Positions 1 to 12,700 of a stretch of DNA of 64,000 bases are shown piece by piece. The position numbers and the translations under genes were made by a program. This DNA comes from Sthenelais limicola. Its lineage: Eukaryota > Annelida > Polychaeta > Phyllodocida > Sigalionidae. Location of the stretch: NCBI GenBank assembly GCA_942159475.1, contig OW804096.1:129384941-129448940 (forward strand). Direction: 5' to 3'. Numbering within the stretch: position 1 is the stretch's first letter; every line of letters starts with the position of its first letter. Under the pieces are notes generated by a model, which was not told where the DNA came from, did no database searches, and saw nothing but the letters and a program-made list of their open reading frames with translations.

Positions 1-28
1 GGTCTTGTGTCGATTTGTCACGCTAATA

Positions 29-290
29 GGGCTCCTCCACTAGGGAAAGTTTTTGTCACTGACATTGTGCTAAGGAAAACTTCCAGTCCATCTGTGACAA
101 AACTCTAAAGCTTGAGACAAATATTTGCAGTGGAGGAGTCTTAACAGTGCACCCCATCCCACCGACCTTGTCTTAGGCACGGAATCGCACACTCCGCCTC
201 TAGCAAAATCTGAGACAAAGTCACTGACAGGAAAGTGGTTGTCACCGACACGCATTTCTTGTCAGTGACTTAGAAACAATAGCTCTTCCA
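29..290. repeat. Short foldback-like repeat at window edge
   Basis: Two nested inverted pairs are visible: CTCCTCCAC (32-40) with GTGGAGGAG (130-138), and GTCACTGACA (220-229) with TGTCAGTGAC (260-269). The words GTCGATTTGTC and GTCACTGAC recur nearby, and the first returns at about 962-1005. This looks like the remnant of a non-autonomous inverted-repeat element, possibly cut by the window start. No coding potential was recognised. Confidence 0.35.
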
Positions 291-300
291 CTATGTTCAG

Positions 301-3300
301 ATATCTGAGCCAAATCGTCTTAGCGTTTCTATGGAAACGGGATAAACAACGCATTTTGTTTTTATCTTTTACGCATTTGATCTTTTACATGCATCCAAGT
401 ATTTTCGATAATGCCCGTTTTCTTTAAATATTTTATAATCAATTTTAGATTTTGAATTATACACGGTGAAAAATGTGAGAATACCCATTCTTTGATCAGA
501 CCTGCGTGGCACAAGAATAGTGAAGTTAAAAGCTGCAAATCAAACTTAGATTGTTTTCCCTCCAACAATTAGTGTTTTCTTCGGGAATTTTTTCAAACTG
601 TTCTAATTTTTGTTTTTCTCATCAGGAACTTATATTTTCCAAAGTTTAGGGTTCAACATGCTCAGTACTCGGGAAACTGTATACATCTCTGGGCTCCTGC
701 AAAAGATACCCCCTTGTCTCAGGATTTATTCAAATGACCTGTACAGTAGTTCTTTTGTAGTATTACTGAAATAGTTGAACTGATAGTTGAACTGATTCTA
801 TAGTTAAAGGTGAACAATAAAGTAGAAGAGGGAGCATTATGCTTAAACGTACAATGACTATGGCTTAAAACACAGCTTAAAACATGTCGATTTTACCCCA
901 TAATGAAAGATTTGTCGCGCTATATATAAGGATGAGCATTTGTCCCTTGTCACCAGAATCCCATGTCGATTTGTCGCTCTAAGACAGGGTCTATGTCGTT
1001 TGTCGTTTTAGGCATCAGGACCCCTCAGGTGTCTCGCTTGATAGTGAAAGCTTAATATTGCCAGTAAATCAGTATACACAATCCTTCCGAGAACAATACC
1101 AAGATGGTGACAAGATAGCAACAATATAGTTTACGTGCATTTGTCACTAGACAAGGACCCAAGTATTGATGAGATTGCTTCACGTCTTGAGAATGTCACT
1201 CTGGTATTTCCTTTGAGACTACAGCCTGAATACATTCGGAACACTGAATTCCCTCCATGCAGTATTGACCATCCCTAATGAAGTAGCCCGTGGACACATG
1301 TCCTGCGGAGATACTCCCAATATATTTTTTCTTGATGCCCATTTTGTACCCTCAAATGAATAATGTAAAATTTATGGGAAACTAGAATGGTGCATACCGA
1401 GGCTCATGTATTACCATGTACCATCCTCGACTTCCATAATAATTGGTTTCAGTTCCAATATATCGGGAACCCGCAGGTCTTCTACCTTTATACCAACTTG
1501 TCCCATTTTTATAGAGAAAGCCTTTGACACTGTCATTCCGTATGAGGTAATTTCACTTGTTATCATATGGTATTACTTCGGAAGATGAGACTCAGATAAA
1601 TGTCCACAAAAACCTGTAAATGTCAAGTTTCAATGCATAAAGATCGTTAGTCATACCAACGAGTCTGGAATTTATTCTCGTTGGTCATACGAATGGTTTT
1701 ACCAGTGGGATGAGGGCAGCTTTTGGGTTTAAAACTATACACAAAATCTTCCCTAACTCTGCTGAATATATTCTGTTCGAATGAAGAACACTTTCTCATT
1801 ATATGGGAAATAACTGCCGACTTGATCAGCTTTTATTGTAGAAGAAGTAATTTCGTGTGTAGGATTACAGCGACCCCCCTAATTACTTATACATTGCGTC
1901 TGTTGTTACGTCAAAGCCAGTGGAAGGATTTATCCACATAGCAGAGCCTCTCTGTGCTAATCATGAAATAGTCTCAGATCCTCATTGGGTAGGATCATTT
2001 ATCCCAATTACATCTACATTCGACGCTGCAGATTACCTAACCACATCGAACCTTGGACAGAGATGCTTAGATATATTTATTATACACGCATTGCTCTCAA
2101 AACAAAATTTGTATCTAGAGTGAGTTACGCATAGTACGTATTTCAATAGTGAGTTATGTGGGGTTGCCATGGAAACCAATCTGTTTTTTTACTAAGATTA
2201 CCACTGACATTCAAATTTATGACTCGATTTTGTTTCTATATTCATGATTGAAAGCATATATCTGTAAACTAACTCATTGGTTTCAGTTGCTTAGATTATT
2301 CACGCTCCTTCAACACACTCGTTAGTTAACTTGAATATAATTATATGACATATTGTAAATGTATATAATGCACAGACTCCAAGAAAAAAAATCAAATATT
2401 AAAAGATGAATTGCACCCTGGGATCCACTTCATAAATTGATGATTTTAATAGTTTCATGTGAATGTTGACACCCGAATATAATTCCGTTGCGAAGTTGTG
2501 AGACTTGTACGGTCCTATACCAGTAGGTAGTGACGTATGTTCGATTATGTTCAATATCAAACATATTCATAAAAAAATATATTTCTTTTTCAATGTAAAA
2601 TAAATCACAACAGTGATCTTCCGTATGATGTCACACATCTGTTCACGTTTGTATGCTCTATGAAGGCATGGCGATGGTTAAAACGCTATCTAAAGGCGTT
2701 GGTACTGATGGGATTGGGAATTTATGTACGGAGACTCGCACACTGCTGATACCATCAGAATAAATAATAACAATAGCGTGACTAGTGTCTGATGTCTAGT
2801 CTTTATCAGATAGACCTTAAATCGGAGCAGCGGAATAAATGGTAGGCCCTGATAAAATGTGAAAGAAGAAGGCGAAAGTGTGGTTGACCTTAACCCCCTG
2901 GAAATTACTTACTTACCATACTATTGTCTCAGTCACAGTGAACAATGTACCAACTTCCTATAGAGTCTGGTCATATGTCTGCTAGACAGAATTTACCAAG
3001 ATGTCGATATAAGAGGATGTGATAGAACGGAGTTGCCATTTGGTATAATTTAACAAATTTACAGATTATCTTATAAGTGTGTTGTTTACTAGGGAACCTT
3101 TGAGAAGATGGCCGAGCCATGCAAAATGTTTTATGTATTTTGGGGCTTCGCAGGGAATTGTAAGAGGAATTGTTTGGAACATATGACATGGCTGTTATGC
3201 AAGCGTTACTTCAAATGATCACTCTGGGATGTATTCTGCCTTTAGAAATATGTTGTATAGAATATGTTTTAAACTTAATAAAGCAACCATAGGGCATCAG

Positions 3301-4949
3301 GGACTCATGAATGGCAGTAGCAAGTACGGTTTGAAAATCCAGTTAGTTATGAAAAGCTTCTTGAAAAACTACACTCTTATTGGATGGGAAAACAAATTGT
3401 GAATGGGTTGTCTTCTAAAGAGGGTGGATTGCGGTACCGAGTGCTACAAGACACCATTTTAGGGCCTATCCTCTTCAGTTGGCTTCCTAAACAGCTGTTT
3501 CCTTTATTTCTTGAAGGTGCATACTCAGGTACTAACTTACACAGATCTAAGTGTTTTGACCGATTTAACTTTGTCCTTTAAGCAACTTAACACAATGCGT
3601 TGGAAACTTTTATCCTCGATGTAACCACCTATTAATTTTCCATGTCATCATTTCGTAACAGAACCGATTTGTAAAAACAAAAACAAAACAAAATAATCAT
3701 ATAAATTAACACTAAATAAGATTAATTGTCGCGGTGTATTGAAATAATTAATCAGATTGCTCAGTACTAGTAGTCCATTTACTTTAGTGTAGAATTAATT
3801 AATAACACTGAAGATTATTATTGTTGTCCTGTAATAAAAGATTCCCCCTGTAATTAATCTGACTGTATTCATCTATCCAGGTAGGTACTGACAGATATGG
3901 GAATTATCCCAGAAGTACATCACCCTTTTGTACGAATTACGACAGCATTTATTATTCATTTCCACAGAGAATAGCATGCTTTCCTCGATGGATTTCTCAT
4001 GAAACGTGATATCAGCGTGATGGCCCTTTTTAGTGGTAAATCATGCAAACTAATATTTTTTATAGCGCCTCAAGAGTAACTCTGAAAAATCAAGAGGAGA
4101 TCGTATTGCCACCCAGAGGAAAATATTGAATTAATTAAGTTCGAGTTAAACCTTATTGAGGTTGACATTATTTTTTCAGGCTTGTGGTTTTAACTTTTAA
4201 CGATACAAAAAATGGACAAAACACACATTTTGGGGCAATCAGATATTTTCATGTGTGCCTGATCATCATGATCAAAACATTATCAATTTCTAGCATTATC
4301 ATAATATCTTGATAACAATTAATTACTGTTTTAAACAATAATAATGTGACATCAGATACTATGTTGATAATACATGTTCAGATAAGCACAAACACAATAA
4401 ATGAAGTAGGTACAGGAGGCCTGGTATTAGCCTATTAACAAAGATTGTGGTCAGCATTTTGCACGTCACTTATCTCTCTAGATCTATACATATATATATA
4501 CGGTTTAACCTCAGCCCTGGAGCACACAGACCTCCATCGGTGTACCCATGGCGGTACATATTGTGAGAAAGTAATACTGAGGAGTCAATAAACGATTGGT
4601 TTTATGACAACCACGACATCTGGTAACTCCTGTGTGTCAAGGGCATGGCGAACATGTAAGGAAAGAACAGATCATGCTTGTAGAATGAAGCCTCATATCA
4701 AATCAATAAATCAAAAGAAGTTACTAAAAATGATATGCCATTTATACTGACTTGGTATCTCAACTTTTACATTCATTCCATATTCCACAATAGCAACAAT
4801 TATCTATAGAACGTCACGAAAACAAACAGGGGGCAGTAGGATAAACCATAACCCGGATTATTTTTGGATTTTGATTTCAGTTTCAGTGAAGTTCCTCCCT
4901 TTATCAACTCGTTTGTATTACAATGCAATCGAAAATCTCAGTATAACTG
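301..4949. other. Non-coding stretch, no gene recognised
   Basis: AT-rich sequence with only short, low-quality open frames that match no family I recognise. There are A/C-rich runs near 3675-3700 and an (AT)n run near 4490-4500. No RNA gene or clear transposon ends were seen. Confidence 0.5.
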
Positions 4950-5706
4950 CAGGGCCTGCGTTCATAATAAGTGCTAAGATTTGCGTGTCAAATTCGTGTC
5001 CATAAAGGGCTAACACACCTCCCAGGGGTGTGTTGGCTATCCCGGTCTTAGCTCTGAGATTTGCGTGACAGCCAGGGTGTTCCCGTGACAGCCAGGATTT
5101 TCCTAACAAAGTTCCTTAGTTCCGTTTTCCTTATTTCATTCACTATTCACACATATATATATGACCCATTCTCACGAAAGTGGTGCAACCCCCCATTTTT
5201 TCTCTTTTTCCTTCTCCCTCTCCCTCTCCCCTCTCTTTTCTTCACCCCAAGAGTGGGGCTGCGGGAGATTGGTGTGGAGGGGGGAGACAAATGTAAGAAA
5301 TATGTGATGTGTTTCAGGAAAATGAGTCACAAGTCGCAAAAAATTGATTTTGAGATGTTATCATATTTGAATAGATGAGCTCAAGCCAATTCTAATGATA
5401 CTAAATATCAAGTACATCTAAGTAGTTTTTATAAATAATGTTATCAACTATAGCCAAATGTAGTGAGGAGAAATATACATAAATAGTCAAACTAATATCA
5501 ATAATATATTTCCCTCCTCGAGACAGCCCAAACCCTCATGACAGCCTTTTTAATCTGCGTGACAGCCAGGTTCTTGTCACGAGAAAATCCTGGCTGTCAC
5601 GCAGATTAAAACTTTATGGACACGGCCGCTAAGACCGGGTTAGTCACAGGCACTAGTGCCCTGGCACCAGTGCCCTGGCACCAGCTTTTTATGAACGCAG
5701 GCCCTG
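4950..5706. mobile_element. Non-autonomous TIR DNA transposon (757 bp)
   Basis: The ends are an exact 18-bp terminal inverted repeat, CAGGGCCTGCGTTCATAA at 4950-4967 and its complement at 5689-5706. A second inverted pair lies inside, CGTGACAGCCAGGATTTT at 5084-5101 and its complement at 5584-5601. The unit GTGACAGCCAGG recurs at about 5065, 5085 and 5560. Near the right end CACCAGTGCCCTGG is tandemly repeated (5650-5684). No transposase is encoded, so it would need one in trans. I could not find a convincing target-site duplication. A fragment of a second family is nested at 5298-5420. Confidence 0.72.
5298..5420 (+). mobile_element. Fragment of the CATATGTGA TIR family, nested
   Basis: The sequence from TATGTGATGTG through GGAAAATGAGTCACAAGTCG matches the left arm of the elements at 33882-34300 and 51365-52261. 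The following bases (TTTTGAGATGT, TATCATATTTGAA, TCAAGC) match the 33.9-kb copy closely. No right arm follows, so this is a one-ended fragment sitting inside the 4950-5706 element. That makes it younger than its host or acquired by it. Confidence 0.6.
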
Positions 5707-7082
5707 TTCATATCGCACATGTTACCATTACATGAATTCAATTATTATACAATGTCCACACCAAATAAACAGTTATCATGTCTGTACAATTCGTTTACTG
5801 TATTTCCCTTGTAAACAGTATTTCTGTTTGTTCCATTTATTAGTCGGACCTCGTTTGACTTAACTTGTCACCGTATCAGTCACAAGCACATCTATGCTGT
5901 GTACTTATGTGCCAATACTTAGTTCACTAAAGACATTAGGATTTTTGCTAGTGCTTGGATGCCATTTTTGGGTGGCAAATTCCCCCACGGTAGTTCTAGT
6001 AGGGACATAACACACTTCGAAATGTTCAACGAATGAAAACCACTAAATGGGTCCTGGTAATTACCATAGGCCACGAAATAGATCAAAGAAGCAGAGTAGA
6101 CTGGAAATGTAGAATTTCAATATAGTGCTTTAATTAAGCCTTTACTCGAGGAAATTTCTGCGGAACAAACTATCAAATTACCGTATGTCTTTATGTCGTT
6201 TCTGTGTGTAGCTAGTCTTTCAGTGGTTTGAAAAATGTGAACGAAAAACTAGATTCCCAACACAACTATATATAATGAATAGTAAGACAATAAAAAATGA
6301 TCTATAGTTTGCATTTTATATAGAACAGCAAATATAGAGGGGGATACGTCACATGCGTATACCACTGAGTGATATACGCACCCCCGCCACCTGAACCACC
6401 AGTTCGGAAAAAGCCCACACAATGGCTTCCTTAACAAAACAAGTATAGCTCAAAGCTGGTTTTCCGCTCCAAATTTCCGCTCCAAATTAATAAAGGCACG
6501 TTCTGATCCTATGTCTGTTCTCTCGTTTGATGCGAAATTTGTCTGTAGGGTGGTCTATTTATGGGGCGCTACATTGCATATTCATTAAACATTACATCAA
6601 GTTTATAGAATGGACTACCATGCATTAACATATAGTATCACCTGAGAAGTTTGTTAGTACCAGATTCCTAAACTCACTCATATCATATAATGGCATACAA
6701 TACAAAGGATTTTCCACACAATCCGTTTCATCGTAATTTGTGAAAAAGGTACAAATGCCATGTGACTGGAGAGACAAGCTGAGAATAATTATTCTCCCCG
6801 GATGTTCGTGAAGTGATTCGCGGAGATGTTTTCACTTTCTCATCAGACTGGTAATTGTATCCGTTCTAGTAGCTTAATTGTTTTGTTTCCAGGGTCTCCA
6901 ATAGATGAAAGTCAAAGGCTATTGAATTTAAAAATGAAGAATGAAAGTTGGAGTATTATAATTAATCTAGGATCATGACTCGAAATTCTGTATTTCTTAA
7001 TTGCAATAACACCCGGACGTCTTTCTTTATTCATTGTCATTTCATCTCAAAAGAATTTCTTCTTACAATTCTGTCTAGTGCC
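5707..7082. other. Non-coding stretch, no gene recognised
   Basis: No family-level match. The part around 6770-6870 is less AT-rich and of higher complexity than its surroundings and could be a conserved non-coding element, but that is only an impression. Confidence 0.4.
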
Positions 7083-8399
7083 CTAGACTTTAGACAATGT
7101 CTAGGCGAAAATCTTCAATAAAATCCCCGGCTTCAAGGACAATCTTGAATCTCCGGTCTCTGAAAATAAGAAAATGTAATTGTCTCTTCAATTTTTTTCC
7201 TTATTTGCGGTAGTTTTCTGGCGGCTGGCGGTAGTTTTTTGCATAAAGATACAAGCTATTTTGTAATATTTGCAGCAGGCGCACAGATAATTGAGAGACA
7301 ATCAAAATGAGACAACTTTAAGTAGTTCTAGACAATATATATCTTGTTCATAATGCAGTTTGTCAATTGTCTCTGTGACAATTTGGAGGCCGAGAGACCA
7401 AAAACTAAGGACAGCTCCGTTAGCTGTCCTTAGGTGGTTTTGTCTCGAAATGTTTAAGTTTTGTCACTAAATTCACAATTTGGAGACAACTTTGTTTGTT
7501 TTACATTGTGTTTCACTTTGTCTTTGAGGCCTACTGACAAAAAACTAAAGACAGCTCACATAGCTGTCCTTAGCCTGTTTTGTCTCGAAATGTTGAAGTT
7601 TTAACTGTCTCTAAATTCATAATTTGGAGGAAAAATCCAAAGTGCACACAATGAGAGAGGAAGTAAAATGTTCGATCTAAAAATGAACCATGCCAAAAAC
7701 TACCGCCCAAAACTACCACAAATAAGGACAAAAACTGGATTGTCTAATTTTCAGAGACCAGAAACAAGTACAAAATAAGGCTTCAAGGACAATGACAATC
7801 TGACTTTATGTGCACACCTTTCGAGATTGTCCTTGAAGCCAGGGATTTTATTGAAGATTTGTGCCTAGACATTGTCTAAAGTTTTGAAAGTTTCAAAAAC
7901 CCTATTTTCATCACTGATTACTTACTTGTTTGCCCAGGTTAAATTCAAATCTACGGCAAAATTGTCTCCAAAATTATAAATTTCTAGACAAAACTTCAAC
8001 ATTTCGAGACAAAACTGCCTAGGAATTGCTATAATGGACACATTTTTTTATATGCGCGGTATTGTCTAGATCTGCTAAAAATTGTCTCTTCTTTATGTGT
8101 GCGCCTGCTGCTGTGGAAACAAAATCTTGTGCTATAGACACAATAGTAAAGGGTTTTTATTATTGCGTTATTATTCTTTGAACCCCTTTTTTCCTTCTTC
8201 TCTTTTATTTTTGTACCCTGCCTTCTTGGCTCTTACATCACTACAGCATGAGAAAATAACCCCCATCTCTGTATCTTAGAACTCCTGCGTCGCATCGCAT
8301 TTTGTCTCTTAGAGACAAAAACAGAATCAGGCTTCAAGATTGTCCTTGAAGCCGGGGATTTTATTGAAGATTTTCGCCTAGACATTGTCTAAAGTCTAG
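7083..8399. mobile_element. Nested foldback DNA element, perfect 63-bp arms
   Basis: The outer arms at 7083-7145 and 8337-8399 are perfect inverted repeats over 63 bp, beginning CTAGACTTTAGACAATGTCT. A diverged third copy of the right arm lies inside at 7824-7882. Further inverted pairs link ATTTGCGGTAGTTTT (about 7203-7217) with its near-complement at about 7710-7726, and GCAGCAGGCGCAC (about 7273-7285) with its complement near 8099-8111. The centre contains a two-copy tandem unit. The nesting suggests one foldback inserted into, or duplicated within, a relative. No transposase frame is present. Flanks show no clear target duplication. Confidence 0.75.
7386..7629. repeat. Two-copy tandem unit with 12-bp hairpin
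   Basis: Units at about 7386-7486 and 7526-7629 share GGAGGCC / GAGGCC, a hairpin, then TTTTGTCTCGAAATGTT and an AATTTGGAG end. In the first unit the hairpin arms are CTAAGGACAGCT (7405-7416) and AGCTGTCCTTAG (7422-7433), exact complements with a 5-base loop. The second unit has a slightly decayed version. This is the core of the surrounding foldback. Confidence 0.65.
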
Positions 8400-8539
8400 T
8401 TTTTTATGTGCGAGGGCCCAGATCATACACACTTTTGTTCCATTGTTGGATTTTCTTCTCCCTATCATCATGTGTTTTTGTGTTATATGTTAGTGCTTTA
8501 CTTCTATACCTCATCTCCAATGAATACACATTAAACAAG

Positions 8540-9330
8540 GTATCGGTGTGGTGATAGCAAGGTCCAGTTGATAAATGTTGTGCTTGCTTCCCCTTCCATA
8601 CCCCAGTATTATATAACTTTCATTATTTCCATTTGAAAACATATATATTCCAGACTTTCATTATTGTTACACCACACTTTAACATCTTCCCAGAAGTTAT
8701 TTACCTTTTCACATTCGCACAGAAAATGAACAATATTTTCTTCCTCGTCACAGTATTAACATGTAATTTCATCCCAAACTGTGATCTTTGCTAGGTATTC
8801 ATTACAGCATAATGTTCTGTGGATGATCCTGTATTGCCATACTTGCAGCCTGGCTTCAGTTGTGCATAGATACGGAATTATAAAGAGGTGTGTCTATACT
8901 TCTTTGGTCCTCACGAAATGTTCTCCCCCTAGTGCGTATTCTATCCCATAAGCGAAGTTTGTCAAAGTTTGGTTTTGATATACTATTGGGTAGTATATGC
9001 CTATATAATTGTTACTGTTCATGTTAAATGAAGTAAGTCCAACACCTCTCTCGTCCCTTCTTACCATTTCTCTATAAACTATTTTTGTGTTAAAAATAAC
9101 AAATATCAAAACTTGTGTCCCTGATCTAAAAATTGGCACATTTGCCCCGAACAATTCCACCTTCTGACACATTATTTAGTAAGTTCATCCATCTGGCTGG
9201 GATCGCATTTCTTAAACCTATTCTCTCATAGAAATAACACCTCACCCCAAAGGTTCTACTGATATTATCCGACGACATTAATGAATTGTTTTTTTTCAGC
9301 ATAAAAAACCATTTATCTCTCATCCTCTCT
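8540..9330 (-). pseudogene. L1/Tx1-like non-LTR retrotransposon C-terminus, broken
   Basis: Reading the minus strand gives pieces typical of the region after the reverse transcriptase in L1/Tx1-type ORF2: FYERIGLRNAIPARW (9126-9323 frame), then EARLQVWQYRIIHRTL and NIVHFLCECEKVNNFWED. These match the zinc-binding zf-RVT pattern seen also at 40827-41385. The frame shifts near 9130-9170, there are stops (including one inside the CxxC of the zinc motif), and the frame is lost below about 8540. No catalytic RT motif remains. It is a dead, 5'-truncated copy. Confidence 0.68.
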
Positions 9331-9520
9331 CTCTTTAATCATCTTAAAGTGTCAGTAAACCCCAAAATATTATGAGCAAATCCATTTCCTTGCTATTATT
9401 GAAATGTAACCACCCCGGTTTTACTTAATTCAACTTATTATTTAGTGAGTTTTACCCATTTAAATGAGTGAAAAAGTAGTTACACAGTTTAACACTCCAT
9501 TCAAGGCGCCACTGTTTGTC

Positions 9521-9734
9521 TACGTCATAAAGGTGCGCCAATCTTGAAATGTACATGCAATGAACATAATAAATAACTCTCATAATTGCTGCTAGAAAGA
9601 AGGAGGGTGGGGTGGGCAGAAGGATATTGAACAACACAGGTGTGCATACCAAAACAAACTGTTTCAATTGCTGGGAGATTGGAGGGGGAAGGTAGAGATA
9701 TTATGTTCATTTCTGGCGCACCTTTATGATGTCA
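9521..9734. mobile_element. Short inverted-repeat element (MITE-like)
   Basis: TCATAAAGGTGCGCCA at 9525-9540 is the exact complement of 9714-9729. An inner exact pair follows, AATGAACATAAT (9559-9570) with ATTATGTTCATT (9700-9711). The spacer holds a purine-rich run. The pairing extends weakly outwards, so the true ends may lie a few bases beyond. Non-coding. Confidence 0.55.
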
Positions 9735-9739
9735 CACAG

Positions 9740-12700
9740 CACTCTCAGTGCCCTCTTGTGCTAAACAGACTTTTTCAACTAGGATTTCTCAATTTATGCC
9801 TGTAAGTGACTATAAGTTAGACATAAATGGAAGTAGAAAAATCGAGACTTGGGTGGTGTATTTATGGCTCCATGAAGTTAATTGTCCTAAAAGTGACCAT
9901 GAACCCGTTAACAGCATGTCTTCTCGTATAGCTCTTACAGAATGATACTTTGAATTCAAGACCTTTAAAACGTTCACGGCTTTTTAAAAAAATCATTAAA
10001 GGCCAATACATATATTTCAACAGTTCCATTGAAAAAAACGCTATATCCACCATGCATTTTTTCAAGCGTCGCCTATATATATTAGTTATATTTTCCATTA
10101 TTCTTTACTTCATGTGGACTATATCCAGAGAAATGATATACTGACTTATAAATAACTATAAATAAGATTTAAGAGATGCATTGGGCATGGTTGTCTTTCT
10201 TGTGTTTTCCTTCCTATCTGAACGCCCTGTTGTTCCTATTTCATTGCGTTTATGGCCAACGAAAATCTTAAACATTTAATAAATACAAAGAAAATCTTAA
10301 ACAGTTAATAAATACACAAAGCTGCATTTCAGGTATTTTCACGTGTTGCCTTCTCTTTAATCACACAAGAAAAAGAATTACAAGCACGAAGCCAAATTAC
10401 ACATTAATCGATAAGGGATACCGTAATTATGACTTCATTGTTCATTTCCTGTCCGATTAAGTTCATAGCTCCATCCTGATTAGTTTAGCCATTTCCATTT
10501 GCAGTCCACATTCATATCATTTCTTCATCATCGATTTGTCCAAACGTAATAATTATTATCTTAATTACCTTTTCACAAAAAAACGTTTATTTCTTCAAAA
10601 CACTTCGCCGAAAACAGTTGCTAAGACGGCGAAGTTCCTTTCATGCTACAAGACATAATTAGGATTTAAACAATAACATGACATCAAAAATATAAAAGGT
10701 GCCTGTAAATGGTCCGTCGATCCATTTGTACTCTTTTAACATCCATGTATTTTACCCCAGCAAAGCGAAATCAGACACGCGTCCGTGTGCATTTTGTAAA
10801 TGTCATTAAGTTTCCACTGTATAACATCATTTTTCTACTTCCCGCGTCTAGATCTCCAGGCTAAGAGGGTAATTCATTTTCCAAGTATGGTACTCTTCAT
10901 CGCACAAGTTGCTCGTAAATTGCCATACAGACACTAGGCATATGTAGCTCCTTCGCGCTGAATTAAGCAACTCATCAGAAATGCCCATCACAATCACATC
11001 ATTTGCGTACAATTGTTGATAACATTATGGAGTAAAGTAGGGGGCAAATAAGGGAGAAGGAGGGCTAGGCAATATGATGTAAAGGTAGACAAGGTTTTCA
11101 CATGAGCATGAAACAAGTGAGGAAATGGCCCTAATTGCATCCTAAGAAATCACAACAGAATATTTCCATCCAGCCCTTCAGCTCTGAGTCAGATTGAGAA
11201 GGCCCAACCAAAAGAACATCCACCAAAATATTTATAAAGGGAAGAAGGCAACCTACTTCTCATCACTAATCAAATCATTCAGTAATTTGAAATGCACTGA
11301 CAGTGATTATTCATTATTAATGTATATGGGACCTACATGACCAGCACTATGTTGAGTAGTGCGTATAATAATAATATGTCACTCATGTCACATTCCTCAC
11401 TCAACTTTATGGGCATTTATAATATTCGACATATTTGTACTGCTGACCAATAAGTAACTGTGATCACTACACAAATCAATATGGTGGCATTCTACAACTT
11501 AACTGTAGTATTTGGTCTAAACATAATTTTCAACAATATTAATGGTCTTGGTTGGAACAGAAGTCAAACAAGACATCCCTATACATCTCGTTCCTACACT
11601 AATTTCATTTAAAAAAAACCTGTGGCGCTTAGTCTAGAGAATAATCCCCACACCCACTCCCTCCAATGAAAAAGGTGATGATGATTTATTAATGCAGGAC
11701 ATCTGAATAGGGGTGTATCTTTTGTTGCTTAGATAGTTATAGAAGGTTTCTACCTCATAGAACGAACCAACAACTAACCGTCTGGGCAATGTAATTCCAG
11801 CCTTAGAACTTTCCATAGAAAAACAACCATGCATGTATAAGGAAATACGAAGACCTATATCCCTTGCTTCTCGATTTCCTACTTTCATGGATAACACTCA
11901 AAGGAAAAACAGGGAAATTCTAAGCTCCAGCCGCAGTACTATTCCTTCCCTAACAATTAAGGAAGACGATAGCCTATTGTGTTTGCAGGAAAGCCAATTC
12001 ATACCATTCACTTTAAACTGTCAGTGTGATAAACTGCTGGTGTCTGCAGCAAAATAAAGGAATAGACACAACACCATATGAAGGAAGGCTTGTGTGACCA
12101 TTTCTCTATACCTCTGATTTCGTACAATTGTATATATTTCTAGTCTCTGAATTGCCTTCATGAATCTATAACCTTTATAGCAATATTGCTATGCCAATGA
12201 TATTGCATACGATCAGGTTGATGTACTACTTAGGTGTATAGGCACCATACACATGGCAGTTCTTCCTCCAACTGGTTAAACGATGATGTTATGGAATGTA
12301 TGGAATTTTATTTGGAACCATCATTTTGAGGTCATCTATGTAAGTGGTTAAACTGAATTGTCCTCTCGATTCCCATCATTTTGAGGTATCACATGACTAT
12401 ATATGTGCATTTTATGATTTTTCTAAAAAATAAATGGCGGCCATTTTTGTTTTGGATTTTTGACAAGAAAGGAGTCAGATTTCAGCTTGGCAACAGTGAT
12501 TTTCGTGTTTAGCATACCCAAATTAACCAAAAACGTGCTGGTGCACCTTTGTAGTCAGAAATGCCCCTTGGATGGAGAATTTCTCATCTGTTGCCCAGTC
12601 TAGAAATACAAGTGAACAAATACAAGAGATAATTGATAATCCCATATTTATACATTTCACGATACCATCACATCGATCTAGAATTATTGGTGACAATAGC

